DNA of 64,000 nucleotides from Chthonomonadales bacterium (GTDB lineage Bacteria; Armatimonadota; Chthonomonadetes; Chthonomonadales; CAJBBX01). How positions within the stretch are numbered: the stretch's first letter is position 1; the number at the start of each line of letters is the position of its first letter. Both the position numbers and the translations under genes were made by a program. The stretch is taken from assembly GCA_020849275.1 (NCBI GenBank), contig JADLGO010000031.1, positions 1 to 64,000 of the forward strand, read 5' to 3'. The notes under the pieces were generated by a model, which was given only the letters and a program-made list of their open reading frames with translations, made no database searches and was not told the origin of the DNA. This document shows, one piece after another, positions 1 through 8,890 of this stretch.

Positions 1-74
1 CAAGCTTGCCCAAAACCTCCAAACGCCGCTGTTGTCTGACGCTCAATGTGATTGTCCCCATACCCATTAGCATG

Positions 75-124
75 CGGACAAAGTCCCTGAGCAATAACAC
101 CGGACATATTCCCTGAGCAGTTAC
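75..124. repeat. Imperfect 24-bp tandem direct repeat
   Basis: Two copies, 75-98 and 101-124, share CGGACA and TCCCTGAGCA with a few differences between and after these blocks. They lie just upstream of the lacI-type promoter. They could be binding sites for a regulator or the remains of an insertion-sequence end, because IS21-like elements carry repeated terminal motifs. No transposase gene is visible here, and nothing else is seen in 1-142. Confidence 0.6.
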
Positions 125-142
125 AGCTCAGCGATAACCCCC

Positions 143-171
143 TTGACAGCCACCACGGACCTCGCTATACT
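143..171 (+). promoter_or_regulatory. sigma70-type promoter of LacI-family regulator
   Basis: A perfect -35 TTGACA (143-148), a 17-bp spacer and TATACT (166-171) place the transcription start near 178, about 30 nt before the ATG at 207. Confidence 0.8.
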
Positions 172-182
172 GACGCTGTCAA
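143..182. promoter_or_regulatory. Inverted repeat bracketing the promoter
   Basis: TTGACAGC (143-150) recurs as its reverse complement GCTGTCAA (175-182). One arm covers the -35 box and the other covers the predicted transcription start. A nested palindrome TGAC-GCT-GTCA lies at 171-181. This arrangement would suit autorepression by the downstream LacI-family protein, but LacI-family sites usually carry a central CG, which this lacks. Confidence 0.4.
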
Positions 183-206
183 AGGGTTTTGGCTGAGGTG
201 GACGCC

Positions 207-1247
207 ATGCGAATCAAGGAGTTCGCCCGCACAATCGGCCTCTCTCCCACCACCGTTTCCCAGGCCATCAGCGGGACCGGGCGCGTCAGCCCGCAGACGC
301 GCGCGCTGGTTCTGCGGCGAATGCGCGAGCTGGGGTACGTGCCCAACCCGCACGCGCAGCAACTGGTCACCGGCCGGAGCCGCATCGTCGTCCTGCACCA
401 CACCGACCAGGACATCTTCGCCGACCTCTACCTGATCGAGCTGGCCCACCAGGTTCAGCACGCCCTGCGCGCGCGCGGCTGCGGGCTGCTGCTGGATACG
501 GCCAACGACTTCCAGGATGAGGACTACCCGCTGCGTGATTGGCTGGACTCCGCCGCGGTGGACGGCGTCATGCTGGTGCGAGGCTGGAGCGAGGTGCACG
601 GGTGGATGCGGCGCTTCGCCTCCGCGCGCACGCCGGTCGTGCTCTTCGGTGACGACGACTACCCGGACCTGCCGCACGTCGGCAACGTCCGGTTCGACAA
701 CTCCCGAGCGCTCCGGCAGGCCGTGGATCTCCTGGCCGCACACGGGCACCGGCGCATCGGCTACCTGGGTCTGCGCGCGCCCGACACCACGGAGGAGTTG
801 CTGCGGCGGTGCCTGGCCGAGCACGGCCTGTCGCTGCCGAGCCCGCTGGCTGTCTGCGCGGGCTTCACGATGGCCGACGGCGTAGCGGCAGCCCGGCACC
901 TGCTCTCGCTGCCGACCCCGCCTACCGCGGTCGTCTGCCGCAAGGACGACCTGGCCATCGGCGCCCTCAACGCCGCCGCGCAGATGGGCGTGCGCGTGCC
1001 AAGAGAGCTTGCCGTGATCGGCCACGACGACGTGCCGATGGCGGCGATCACCGACCCACCCCTCACCACGCTGCGCATCCACTGCGATCGGCTGGGAGCG
1101 GAGGCGGTGGACCTGCTGTTCACGTTGCTGGAGAACCCCGACGCCCGCCCGGGGCCCAGGACGGTCGAGGCGGACTTGATCGTACGGGACAGCGTCGCCG
1201 GAACGCCGTCCCGCCGGCGCCGACCGGTGCCGGCCTTGCGCGAATAA
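207..1247 (+). CDS. LacI-family transcriptional regulator
   Basis: A typical LacI/GalR repressor of 346 residues. The N-terminal helix-turn-helix ([20 protein letters not shown]) and hinge region fill about residues 1-60. A periplasmic-binding-protein-like sensor domain follows, with the usual end pattern ([18 protein letters not shown]). The ATG at 207 is preceded by GAGGTGG at a good distance, so an upstream TTG at 189 is less likely. It heads a run of same-strand genes: a one-TM mini-protein, a pseudopilin and a secreted TIM-barrel protein. The effector is probably a sugar or nucleoside, judged only from the family. Confidence 0.93.
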   Translation: MRIKEFARTIGLSPTTVSQAISGTGRVSPQTRALVLRRMRELGYVPNPHAQQLVTGRSRIVVLHHTDQDIFADLYLIELAHQVQHALRARGCGLLLDTANDFQDEDYPLRDWLDSAAVDGVMLVRGWSEVHGWMRRFASARTPVVLFGDDDYPDLPHVGNVRFDNSRALRQAVDLLAAHGHRRIGYLGLRAPDTTEELLRRCLAEHGLSLPSPLAVCAGFTMADGVAAARHLLSLPTPPTAVVCRKDDLAIGALNAAAQMGVRVPRELAVIGHDDVPMAAITDPPLTTLRIHCDRLGAEAVDLLFTLLENPDARPGPRTVEADLIVRDSVAGTPSRRRRPVPALRE

Positions 1248-1258
1248 GAGGAGGAGGG

Positions 1259-1423
1259 ATGGTCGGCAAGGTCTCTCCGAAGATCGGCATCGTGCTCGTT
1301 CTGGTGCTGCTGGTTCTCGCCGGGCTCATCTGGCGCATCCAGCAACCACCGCAGATTCGGAAGCCACCCTGGCTGCCGCCGCTCGGCAACACCGAGGGTT
1401 CGCCGCTGCCCATGAAACGGTAG
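1259..1423 (+). CDS. Small single-pass membrane protein (54 aa)
   Basis: The ATG follows AAGAGGAGGAGGG directly after the LacI stop codon. The product has one hydrophobic helix (about residues 9-25, [16 protein letters not shown]) and a short Pro/Arg-rich tail. No family is recognised. Its length, topology and position beside a LacI regulator and an H-X9-DG pseudopilin match the 65-residue protein at 46910-47107, which argues that it is a real gene belonging to this cassette. Confidence 0.7.
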   Translation: MVGKVSPKIGIVLVLVLLVLAGLIWRIQQPPQIRKPPWLPPLGNTEGSPLPMKR

Positions 1424-1473
1424 ACGGTGACAACTCGTGCGCGCTGACATCCAGCAACGGGAGGACTGGAACC

Positions 1474-2217
1474 ATGCGAAAACGAGGCTTCACCCTGATC
1501 GAGCTTCTCGTCGTGATCGCGATCATCGCGATCCTCGCCGCCATCCTCTTCCCCGTCTTCGCTCGGGCCCGCGAGCAAGCGAGGAAGACTTCCTGCCTGT
1601 CCAACGTCAAGCAGATCAGCCTGGCCCTGCTGATGTACACCCAGGACGCCGATGAGTGCTTGCCGATGACCAACTACTGGCCTCCGACCGGCGTCAACAG
1701 CGCCTGGGGCCCGGTGGTGCCGGTCTGGTATGACCTGACGCTGCCCTACGTGAAGAACTTCCAGATCTACGCGTGCCCCTCCCGGCCGAATGAGGCGGTC
1801 GGTCGCGTGGGAGGCTGGGGACCGGTGACGCGCGCAAAGGGCTATGCGCTCAACGTCTACATGGCCGGTTGGACGCGCGGCAGCGGCCAGGACGCCTACA
1901 GCATCGCGGCCATCACGGAACCGGCGGGCAAGATCCTCATCCCCGAGATGCCGCTGGAGATCATGGACGCCGGAATCTGGTACATTGGCTACCAGTACAT
2001 GGTGATGCAGGTGCACGGCTCCACCATCAACTGGGGCTTCGCGGACGGTCACTCCAAGGCCCTCAGGCCGAGTCAGACGATCAAGCCGCGCCTGATGTGG
2101 AACCTCAACGATGAGTATCCCCTGCTGGTTAACCCGTGGGACGGCTGGTACATGGCGCCGAACGAGCAGGCCGCGCAGGACTACATCATGACGCACCTGC
2201 TCAGCCCGGACATGTAG
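1474..2217 (+). CDS. Type II secretion/type IV-like pseudopilin, H-X9-DG type
   Basis: A 247-residue protein with a prepilin-type cleavage/methylation N-terminus ([15 protein letters not shown]) and a long hydrophobic helix, then a DUF1559-like C-terminal domain. The H-X9-DG motif is [13 protein letters not shown] near residue 190. Prepilin peptidase would cut before the Phe, leaving Glu at +5. Such proteins are usually placed at the cell surface, but their job is unknown. The gene sits 50 nt after the mini-protein and is followed by a strong hairpin. Confidence 0.92.
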   Translation: MRKRGFTLIELLVVIAIIAILAAILFPVFARAREQARKTSCLSNVKQISLALLMYTQDADECLPMTNYWPPTGVNSAWGPVVPVWYDLTLPYVKNFQIYACPSRPNEAVGRVGGWGPVTRAKGYALNVYMAGWTRGSGQDAYSIAAITEPAGKILIPEMPLEIMDAGIWYIGYQYMVMQVHGSTINWGFADGHSKALRPSQTIKPRLMWNLNDEYPLLVNPWDGWYMAPNEQAAQDYIMTHLLSPDM

Positions 2218-2224
2218 AACCGGT

Positions 2225-2282
2225 GTGAGGGGGCGAGGCGCACGGCGTCATGCGCCGGGCTGTTCGCGCCTCGCCCCCTCAC
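2225..2282 (+). terminator. Strong intergenic hairpin after pseudopilin gene
   Basis: A perfect 17-bp stem (2225-2241 with 2266-2282) closes a loop that itself folds (GGCG/CGCC). It has no clear T tract, so it may end transcription or protect the 3' end of the upstream message. The next gene starts 20 nt later. Confidence 0.65.
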
Positions 2283-2301
2283 GCTCCTTCCTGGAGTTGC
2301 C

Positions 2302-4014
2302 ATGCTCGCGATCCTCTCCGTGTTGCCGCTCCTCGCCGTCGCTCAGGTCCCGCAACCGGCCCTCGCCGCGCGTGAGTACGCCTTCGACCTGTGGGACTGG
2401 ACGCCGCCCTGCCACGACCTGGGCAAGTTCCGCCAGTGGGCCGACGACCTCAAACGCATCGGCTTCACGCACCTGGAGATATCGGCCCCCTGGAATCGGC
2501 TGGAGCCGCGTCCCGGCGAGTACGACCTTTCCTTCATCGCCGACCGGTTGGCGGTGGCGCGCGAGCACGGTCTGGGCCTGCGCGTGCGTATTAACAGTTA
2601 CTACGCGGGCGCGACACCGGCCTGGCTGGAGTGCGACCGCTGGCGCGACGCGCAGGGCGCCGAGCCCTTCCGCATCCCCTCGATCAACGACGAGCGGTTC
2701 TGGGCGCGATTCGGGCCGCTCTGCACGGCGATCGCCGGGAGATTCCGCGGTCTGGGCATCCTCTACAGTCCGTTCATCGGCGTGCATGCCGAGCTGAAGT
2801 GGTCGGAGTGGTGGAGCTACGACCCGTCGAGCATGGCGCTCTGGCGCAGGAGCATCGTCGGGCCCCGACCGCAGTGGCTGCGGCGGATCGTGGGCGACTC
2901 GCCACTGCCGGAGACACCGCCGTCGCCGCCGCCGGACACGCATGGCCGGCCTGATACATCGGCGCAAAGCATCGCCCTCATCGCGTTCCGCGAGCAGAGC
3001 TGGCGCGAGGCGGTGCGCCGCTTCGCTCGCGCGATCCATGACGGCGACGCGGGGGCGTGCGTCAGCGCGCCGCTCGGCGAGAGCTACCGCAGGCAGAGCG
3101 CGCAGATGTCCAATCTCGACTATTGGGGCCTGACGCGCGGCGCGGGGCAGGTGGTGCACAGCTACGACTTCTTCTGGCACGCCGGGCAGGACCCGTGGTA
3201 CGCCGGCGCATCGGTCGCGGCCTTCCGGGGAATCACGGGCCTGCCAGTCAGCTTTGAGTTCGACGGACCGAACTTGCTTGACCCGCTCGGCTACACGGAG
3301 AGCGACCTGCTCGCGATCGGCGACGCGGCCCTCGCCGCGGGCGCGGGCATCAAGATCGCCAACTACAGCTACTCGGAGCGCTTGCCGTCGTCGTGGCCGT
3401 TCCTCGTGGAGATGGGCAAGCGCGTTGCGGCGGCGAACGCCCGCCCCGTGGACGACGCGCCGAAGGGCCGCACGGTGCTACTCTTCGTCTCGAAGTGGGC
3501 GAACTATAGCTACCGTGAGCCGGCTGAATGGCTGCACGACGCGCAGTTCGGGGCGTGGAAGATGCTGCGGGAGCGCGGATTCCCGGTGCGGACCATCTGT
3601 GAGGACAACCTGACCGAGGATCTGCGCGGCTATCGCGGCCTCTACGCGGCGTTCTCTCCGCCGGACCTGATGCCCGAGGAGGACCGGCAGCGACTGAAGG
3701 CACTGGGATCGGAGTTGCCCTCGATCGTAGAGGTTTCGGGCGCTCCGCCGCTGGCCCAGGATGGGCCGCTGCCCGATGCGCGCGGACCCGACGGCGCCTT
3801 CCCGGTGACGGCGCCCGGCCTGCCGGTGGCGCCGTGCCCCCCGCAGCCGTCCGACTGGGACGTTGAGGCCCGGTGGAACGGTCAGCCGCTCCTCTGGTCC
3901 AGGGGCCCGCACGTCCTCGCCGGCTTTCCGCTTGCCTACGTGTGGCTGCGCGGCGCAGACCGGCCGGCGATAGATCGACTGCTCGACCGGGTGCTGAAGG
4001 TCCTGGGTCCGTGA
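2302..4014 (+). CDS. Secreted TIM-barrel glycosidase-like protein (GH42-like)
   Basis: A 570-residue protein with an N-terminal signal peptide (MLAILSVLPLLAVAQ). The first ~300 residues look like a (beta/alpha)8 barrel of the beta-galactosidase clan, for example FTHLEISAPWNRLEPRPGEY, a pattern common where the first strands of GH42/GH5 proteins begin. The last part resembles a glutamine-amidotransferase-like or trimerisation-type domain (residues ~390-500). I cannot place the two catalytic glutamates with certainty, so the substrate and the activity itself are unproven. It is probably exported and used on plant or microbial glycans. Confidence 0.7.
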   Translation: MLAILSVLPLLAVAQVPQPALAAREYAFDLWDWTPPCHDLGKFRQWADDLKRIGFTHLEISAPWNRLEPRPGEYDLSFIADRLAVAREHGLGLRVRINSYYAGATPAWLECDRWRDAQGAEPFRIPSINDERFWARFGPLCTAIAGRFRGLGILYSPFIGVHAELKWSEWWSYDPSSMALWRRSIVGPRPQWLRRIVGDSPLPETPPSPPPDTHGRPDTSAQSIALIAFREQSWREAVRRFARAIHDGDAGACVSAPLGESYRRQSAQMSNLDYWGLTRGAGQVVHSYDFFWHAGQDPWYAGASVAAFRGITGLPVSFEFDGPNLLDPLGYTESDLLAIGDAALAAGAGIKIANYSYSERLPSSWPFLVEMGKRVAAANARPVDDAPKGRTVLLFVSKWANYSYREPAEWLHDAQFGAWKMLRERGFPVRTICEDNLTEDLRGYRGLYAAFSPPDLMPEEDRQRLKALGSELPSIVEVSGAPPLAQDGPLPDARGPDGAFPVTAPGLPVAPCPPQPSDWDVEARWNGQPLLWSRGPHVLAGFPLAYVWLRGADRPAIDRLLDRVLKVLGP

Positions 4015-4020
4015 CGCGCG

Positions 4021-4061
4021 CGTTCGCCTCCTCCGCCCCGCGTCGGCGAAGGAGGCGAACG
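4021..4061 (+). terminator. Hairpin terminator after glycosidase-like gene
   Basis: A 17-bp stem (4021-4037 with 4045-4061) with one C/A mismatch and a 7-nt loop lies immediately after the stop codon at 4014. There is no T tract. Confidence 0.65.
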
Positions 4062-4078
4062 CGGCGGAGGTGTGGCCG

Positions 4079-4705
4079 ATGGTGCGAAGAGGGATCGTGC
4101 TCGTTCTGGTGGTGGTGGTCGCCCTGGCGGTCGCCTACGCGACGCGCGCGGGCCAGGGGAGCCCCCGCCGGGCGCTCCCGGCCGGCGAGCCGGCGGCCGA
4201 CGCTGGCTCGCTCGTCAGCGCGGAGGACCTCCAGGACCTGGGGCCCGCGCCGGACATCGCCATCAAGACACCCTCCGGCGTCCGGCGCCTCTCCAGCCTG
4301 CGCGGCAAGGTGGTGCTCGTGGACTTCTGGGGGACCTGGTGCGGGCCCTGCATCGAGTCGATCCCGATCGTGCAGCGCACGTACGAGAGGTTCAGCCAAC
4401 AGGGCCTCGAGGTTCTGGGCGTCGCCCTCGAGCACGACGACGGCCGCCAGGTGCCGCGCTTCGTGAAGGCCATGCATATGACCTACCCGGCCGGCGTGCC
4501 CGTCTCGCCGGCGCCCGTCAAGCTCTACGTTCAGCGCAACGGCATCCCCTTCATGGCGCTGATCGACCGCGGCGGGACCATCCGCTGGACGGAGGGCGGC
4601 TACAACCCGACGATCGCCGAGCGCCTGCCGGCCCTCGTGGGGATGCTCGTGCGCGAGCCGGCGCCGCCGAGCTCGGCGAGCTTAGTCGAGCCGCGCTCGG
4701 GATGA
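4079..4705 (+). CDS. TlpA/ResA-like membrane-anchored thioredoxin
   Basis: A 208-residue protein with an N-terminal membrane anchor (about residues 4-22) followed by a TlpA-type thioredoxin domain. The active site WCGPC falls at residues 87-91, and the usual cis-Pro segment is GIPFMALIDRGG. It should act outside the cytoplasmic membrane as a thiol-disulfide reductase, for example in cytochrome c maturation or protein repair. The ATG at 4079 has CGGAGG eight bases upstream; the GTG at 4070 is less likely. It stands ahead of a two-component system without an obvious link. Confidence 0.88.
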   Translation: MVRRGIVLVLVVVVALAVAYATRAGQGSPRRALPAGEPAADAGSLVSAEDLQDLGPAPDIAIKTPSGVRRLSSLRGKVVLVDFWGTWCGPCIESIPIVQRTYERFSQQGLEVLGVALEHDDGRQVPRFVKAMHMTYPAGVPVSPAPVKLYVQRNGIPFMALIDRGGTIRWTEGGYNPTIAERLPALVGMLVREPAPPSSASLVEPRSG

Positions 4706-4744
4706 GCACCCTCCCGCGCGCCGGCCGTCGCTCGGCTCACCGCC

Positions 4745-6802
4745 ATGGACCCCGCGCGCCGCGCCGATAGCCCGCGGGCCTCCGCGCGCTCCGCCACGGC
4801 CGCGGGCGTCGCCGCCTATGGCGTGGCCCTCGCGTCCACCGCGGCCGCCTTCGCCGTCTCGCTCCTGCTGCGCCGCTTCCTGGGCGACACGCCCTCGCTT
4901 CTCTTCGTCGTCGCTGTCCTGCTCAGCGCCTGGCACGGGGGCCTGCTGCCAGCGCTGGCGGCCACCGCCCTCTCGGCGCTGGCCATCAACGTCAGTTTCG
5001 CCGCGCCGCACGACGCCATCGACCTGAGCGCCGAGGGCCTGGTGCGCCTCGCCGCGTTCGTGGTGGTGGCCGTGGCGGTCAGCTCGCTGACGGCGGCGCG
5101 CCGGCGCGCCGCCGACGCGCTCGCGAGCATGAACGAACGGCTGGAGACGCGCGTCGCCGAGCGCACGGAGGAGATCGAGCGTGCCCGCCAGGCGCTGGAG
5201 CGCCACGCCGCGCGGCAGGCCGCCGTCGCGCGGCTCGGGCAGAGCGGGCTTGCCGGGGAGGAGCCGGGCGAACTGGCGCGCGCGGCCGCGGAGGAGGCGA
5301 CCACTGGCCTGCGCGCCGACGGGGCCGAGGCGCTCTTCGTCGATCCGCGCACGGGCCGAGTGGTCCTCGGCGCGCAGGCGGGGCGCCCCCGTCGACCCGA
5401 CGGGCTCGACACCCCGGAGGCTGCGGAGGCGCTCGCCGCCCTCGGCGAGGGCGCGGCCGCGCGAGCACCCGGGGACGCAGCGCTGCCGGGATGGCTCGAC
5501 GAGGCCGGCATGGGCACGGGCCTGTGGGTGCCGCTGCGCGGCGCGCGCGTACACGGCTGCCTGGGCGTCTACCGCGCGGACGCCGCGCCCCTGGACGACG
5601 CCGAGACCGCGTTTCTGGAGGCCCTCGCCAACGTGGTGGCCACCGCCGCCGACCGCCTGGCCGCCGACGCGGCGATCCGGGGCCAGGCCATCGCCCTCGT
5701 GGAGACGACGACCGCGCTCGCCGCCGAACCCGACCTGGAGGGCTACCTGGGCACGGCGCTGGACGCCTGCGCTGCGCAACTGGAGCCCTGTTCCGCCACG
5801 CTCTGGCTGGCGGAGGGCGGCGCGCTCGCGGAGGCCCCGGCCGCGGCCCGCGTCGCCGCGGCCGGCGACCGCCAGGCACCCCACGGAGCTGGCGACCGCG
5901 GAGCGGAGGTGGCCCGGCAACGCGCGCTGCTCCTGGCCGCGTGGGGCCGTGCACGGGAGGCGGACCGCCCCTTCGCCCTCACCGCTGACGATGTGGGCGA
6001 GGGCGGCCTGGTGGTGCCGATGCGCATCGGTGAGAACCTGCTCGGGGCCATCTGTGTGGCGCCGGCGCCCGGCCGCACGTACCGGCGCGAGGAGACGGAC
6101 CTGGCGCAGGCGCTCGCGCAGCAGGCGACGCTGGCCGTGCACATGGCGCGACTGAACCGTCGCGGGCGCGAGGCCGCCGTGCTGGAGGAGCGCAACCGCA
6201 TGGCCCGCGAGATCCACGACACGCTCGCACAGGGCCTCACCGGGATCCTGCTCCAGCTCGAAGCCGCCGAGGAGGCCGTGGCGGACGACCCTCGGGAGAC
6301 CGGGCGCAGGATCGGGCGCGCGCGGGAGCTCGCCCGCGAGAGCCTCGCCGGCGCGCGGCGCTCGGTGTGGGCGCTGCGGCCCCGGGCGCTGGAGCGATCC
6401 GGGCTTGCGGAGGCGCTGGCGCGGCTGGTCGCCACGGCGAGCCACGGCGCGCGCTTGCGCGTCACCTTCGCGGAGAGCGGCTCCCGCCGGGAGCTGCCGC
6501 CGGACGTGGAGGACGACCTGCTGCGCATCGCGCAAGAGGCGTTGAGCAATGCGCTGCGCCATGCCGGGGCCACCACCGTGCGGTTGGAGCTTCGCTATGA
6601 GACGGCCGGAACGGTGCTGCGCGTGCGCGACGACGGCCGCGGTTTCGACGCCGAGCGAGCGGGCGGCGGCTCGCGCTTCGGCCTGGTGGGAATGCGCGAG
6701 CGGGCGCGCCGAATCGGCGCAGACTTCCAGCTCCGCACGGCGCCGGGCAACGGCGCCGAGATCGCGGTGCGCGTCCCGCTCGCGCGCGAGCGGGAGGGCT
6801 AG
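4745..6802 (+). CDS. Sensor histidine kinase, NarL-type (HisKA_3), with GAF domains
   Basis: A 685-residue kinase. Residues ~15-115 form a DUF4118-like bundle of membrane helices, followed by a coiled coil (about 120-160) and two GAF-like regions (about 165-310 and 320-475). The dimerisation/phosphoacceptor segment EERNRMAREIHDTLAQG has its histidine at residue 491. The HATPase domain carries the N box (EALSNALRHAG) and the G1 box (DDGRGFD). The response-regulator gene starts 4 nt after its stop codon, so they are a cotranscribed pair. The signal is not known. Confidence 0.93.
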   Translation: MDPARRADSPRASARSATAAGVAAYGVALASTAAAFAVSLLLRRFLGDTPSLLFVVAVLLSAWHGGLLPALAATALSALAINVSFAAPHDAIDLSAEGLVRLAAFVVVAVAVSSLTAARRRAADALASMNERLETRVAERTEEIERARQALERHAARQAAVARLGQSGLAGEEPGELARAAAEEATTGLRADGAEALFVDPRTGRVVLGAQAGRPRRPDGLDTPEAAEALAALGEGAAARAPGDAALPGWLDEAGMGTGLWVPLRGARVHGCLGVYRADAAPLDDAETAFLEALANVVATAADRLAADAAIRGQAIALVETTTALAAEPDLEGYLGTALDACAAQLEPCSATLWLAEGGALAEAPAAARVAAAGDRQAPHGAGDRGAEVARQRALLLAAWGRAREADRPFALTADDVGEGGLVVPMRIGENLLGAICVAPAPGRTYRREETDLAQALAQQATLAVHMARLNRRGREAAVLEERNRMAREIHDTLAQGLTGILLQLEAAEEAVADDPRETGRRIGRARELARESLAGARRSVWALRPRALERSGLAEALARLVATASHGARLRVTFAESGSRRELPPDVEDDLLRIAQEALSNALRHAGATTVRLELRYETAGTVLRVRDDGRGFDAERAGGGSRFGLVGMRERARRIGADFQLRTAPGNGAEIAVRVPLAREREG

Positions 6803-6806
6803 AGCG

Positions 6807-7439
6807 ATGGAGAAGGACGACGCGATCCGCGTGCTCGTGGTGGACGACCACCCGGTGGTGCGGGAGGGGCTGGCCGCGCTGGTCATGCGGCGGCCGGACC
6901 TGACGGTGGTGGGCGAGGCGGCCGACGGCGCCGAGGCCCTCGAGATGTACGGCCGCCTCGCCCCGGACGTGACCCTCATGGACCTGCGAATGCCGCGCAT
7001 GGACGGCGTGGAGGCCACCATGGCGATCCGTAGCGAGCATCCGGACGCGCGGATCCTGGTTCTCACCACCTACGACGGCGACGCGGACGTCTTCCGCGCG
7101 CTCCAGGCCGGCGCCATGGGCTACCTGCTCAAGGACGCCGGGCGCGACGAGCTCGTCTCGGCCATCCGCGCCCTGAGCGAGGGCCGCCGCGTCGTGCCGC
7201 CCGAGGTCGCCGCCCGCCTGGCCGAGCACGTGAGCCGGCCGCGGCTCACGGAGCGTGAGCTGACGGTGCTGCGGCTGGTTGCCGAGGGCAAGAGCAACCG
7301 GGCCATCGCCCAGGAGCTGTTCGTGGCCGAAGGCACCGTCAAGAGCCACGTCAACAGCATCCTTCTGAAGCTCTCGGTCAGCGACCGCACCCAGGCCGCC
7401 ACCGAGGCTATCCGCCGCGGCATCATCCACGCGGACTGA
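6807..7439 (+). CDS. Response regulator, NarL/FixJ family
   Basis: A 210-residue regulator. The receiver domain has the acidic pair D13/D14, phosphoacceptor D59 (LMDLRMP) and the conserved K109. The C-terminal LuxR-type helix-turn-helix follows (LTERELTVLRLVAEGKSN, then GTVKSHVNSIL). The ATG at 6807 lies 4 nt after the kinase stop, so it is translationally coupled to its kinase. Its target promoters are not evident. Confidence 0.95.
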   Translation: MEKDDAIRVLVVDDHPVVREGLAALVMRRPDLTVVGEAADGAEALEMYGRLAPDVTLMDLRMPRMDGVEATMAIRSEHPDARILVLTTYDGDADVFRALQAGAMGYLLKDAGRDELVSAIRALSEGRRVVPPEVAARLAEHVSRPRLTERELTVLRLVAEGKSNRAIAQELFVAEGTVKSHVNSILLKLSVSDRTQAATEAIRRGIIHAD

Positions 7440-7592
7440 CCCCCGCGCCCTCCGCCGCCGGGACGAGGCCCGCCTCTGTCGAAAGGTGGAGACGTGCCCC
7501 CCCGAATCCGCCGACGCCAGAACCCGCCCGTCGGGCGATGGCGCGGCCTCCCCTCGTGGCGCACAATGGGTTATCGCAAACGCACCGATTGC

Positions 7593-7632
7593 GCCTCGGC
7601 GCCAGACCGGCCTCTCCGGTCGGCGCCGAGGC
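7593..7632 (+). terminator. Long hairpin between response regulator and opine-type operon
   Basis: Stem 7593-7603 pairs with 7622-7632, and the inner stem 7605-7610 pairs with 7616-7621, leaving a 5-nt loop and one bulged A. It may be a terminator for the two-component genes or a structured leader for the next operon. The rest of 7440-7687 shows no gene. Confidence 0.6.
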
Positions 7633-7687
7633 CGGCCCGGGCGCCGCGAGCGTGGCGCACAGGCCACGAGCGAAGGAGCGAACCTGC

Positions 7688-8890
7688 GTGCAACCGACCC
7701 TGACCGAGAAGCCCGTGTTCGCCGTGCTGGGCGCTGGCAACGGCGGCATGGCGATGGCCGGACACCTCGCCCTGATGGGCTTCGAGGTCCGGCTGTTCAA
7801 CCGCAGCCCGGAGCGCCTGATCCCGGTACGCCAGCGCGGCGGCGTGCAGATCGTCGCGGCGGAGGGCTGCTCGGTGCCGAGCGGCGAGGCGGACATCCCC
7901 CTCACCACCACCGACATCCGCGAAGCGCTGGACGGGGCCGACATCGTGATGGTCGTCGTCCCGGCGCCCGGGCACGCCTTCATGGCCGAGCAGTGCGCGC
8001 CGCACGTGCGGCCCGGCCAGTGCATCGTGCTGCATCCCGGACGCACGGGGGGCGCCCTGGAGTTTCACCACGTCCTTGGCGAGCACGGCGTGCGCGACGT
8101 GGTGGTGGCCGAGGCGCAGACGCTGCTCTACGCCTGCCGCGTGACGAACCCGGCCCAGGTGCGCGTCTTCGGCTTCAAGAACAGCGTCCCGCTGGCCGCC
8201 ATTCCCGCCCACCGCACGCCGGAGGTGGTGCGGGCGCTCCAGCCAGCCTACCGCGAGTTCGTGCCGGGCGACAACGTGATGAAGACGAGCCTGGACAACA
8301 TCGGCGCCATCTTCCACCCGGCCGTCAGCGTCCTCAACAGCGCGCGAATCGAGAGCACCCGCGGCGACTTCGAGTACTACATCGACGGCATCACGCGCTC
8401 GACCTCGCTAATCCTGGAGGCGCTGGACGCCGAGCGCGTGGCGGTCGGCGCGGCCATGGGCTTCCACTGCATGACGGCGCGCGAGTGGCTGTACGTGGCC
8501 TACGGCGCCGTCGGCAAGACCCTGTTCGAGGCCATCCGGGCCAACCAGGGATACTACGGGATCCGCGCGCCCAACCACGTGGACCATCGGTACATCTGGG
8601 AGGACGTGCCGATGAGCCTGGTGCCGATCGCCTCGCTCGGAGAGATGTTCGGCGTGGCCTGTCCCACCATGCGGGGCATCATCCACATGGCCAGCCTGCT
8701 GCACGAGCGCGACTACTGGCGCGAGGGCCGCACCGTCGACCGAATGGGCCTTGCCGGCATGTCTCTCTCGCGCATCCGCATGCTGGTGCTGGAGGGCGGA
8801 CGTGAAGAGCCCGGCGCCTCGGGCGAGCCGGCGCAGGGCGCCGGGGCGGAGAGGAGGACCGTCGATGGCCTTACCACTGCGTCCGCATGA
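7688..8890 (+). CDS. Opine/octopine-dehydrogenase-like NAD(P) oxidoreductase
   Basis: A 400-residue protein with an N-terminal Rossmann fold (VFAVLGAGNGGMAMAGHLAL) and an Octopine_DH-type C-terminal domain. The latter has the family pattern of a His-Pro pair followed by Asn and Glu (IFHPAVSVLNSARIE). Family members reductively join a keto acid to an amino acid, or run the reverse reaction. The GTG start at 7688 is chosen because AGGAG lies 9 nt upstream and the Rossmann fold starts right after it. Its end overlaps the next gene by 26 nt, so it is the first gene of a three-gene operon. The substrate is unknown. Confidence 0.8.
   Translation: MQPTLTEKPVFAVLGAGNGGMAMAGHLALMGFEVRLFNRSPERLIPVRQRGGVQIVAAEGCSVPSGEADIPLTTTDIREALDGADIVMVVVPAPGHAFMAEQCAPHVRPGQCIVLHPGRTGGALEFHHVLGEHGVRDVVVAEAQTLLYACRVTNPAQVRVFGFKNSVPLAAIPAHRTPEVVRALQPAYREFVPGDNVMKTSLDNIGAIFHPAVSVLNSARIESTRGDFEYYIDGITRSTSLILEALDAERVAVGAAMGFHCMTAREWLYVAYGAVGKTLFEAIRANQGYYGIRAPNHVDHRYIWEDVPMSLVPIASLGEMFGVACPTMRGIIHMASLLHERDYWREGRTVDRMGLAGMSLSRIRMLVLEGGREEPGASGEPAQGAGAERRTVDGLTTASA

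Noticed and set aside
4682-7069. 795-residue minus-strand frame opposite the histidine kinase
   Set aside because: GC-rich shadow frame of Arg/Ala/Pro composition with no domain.
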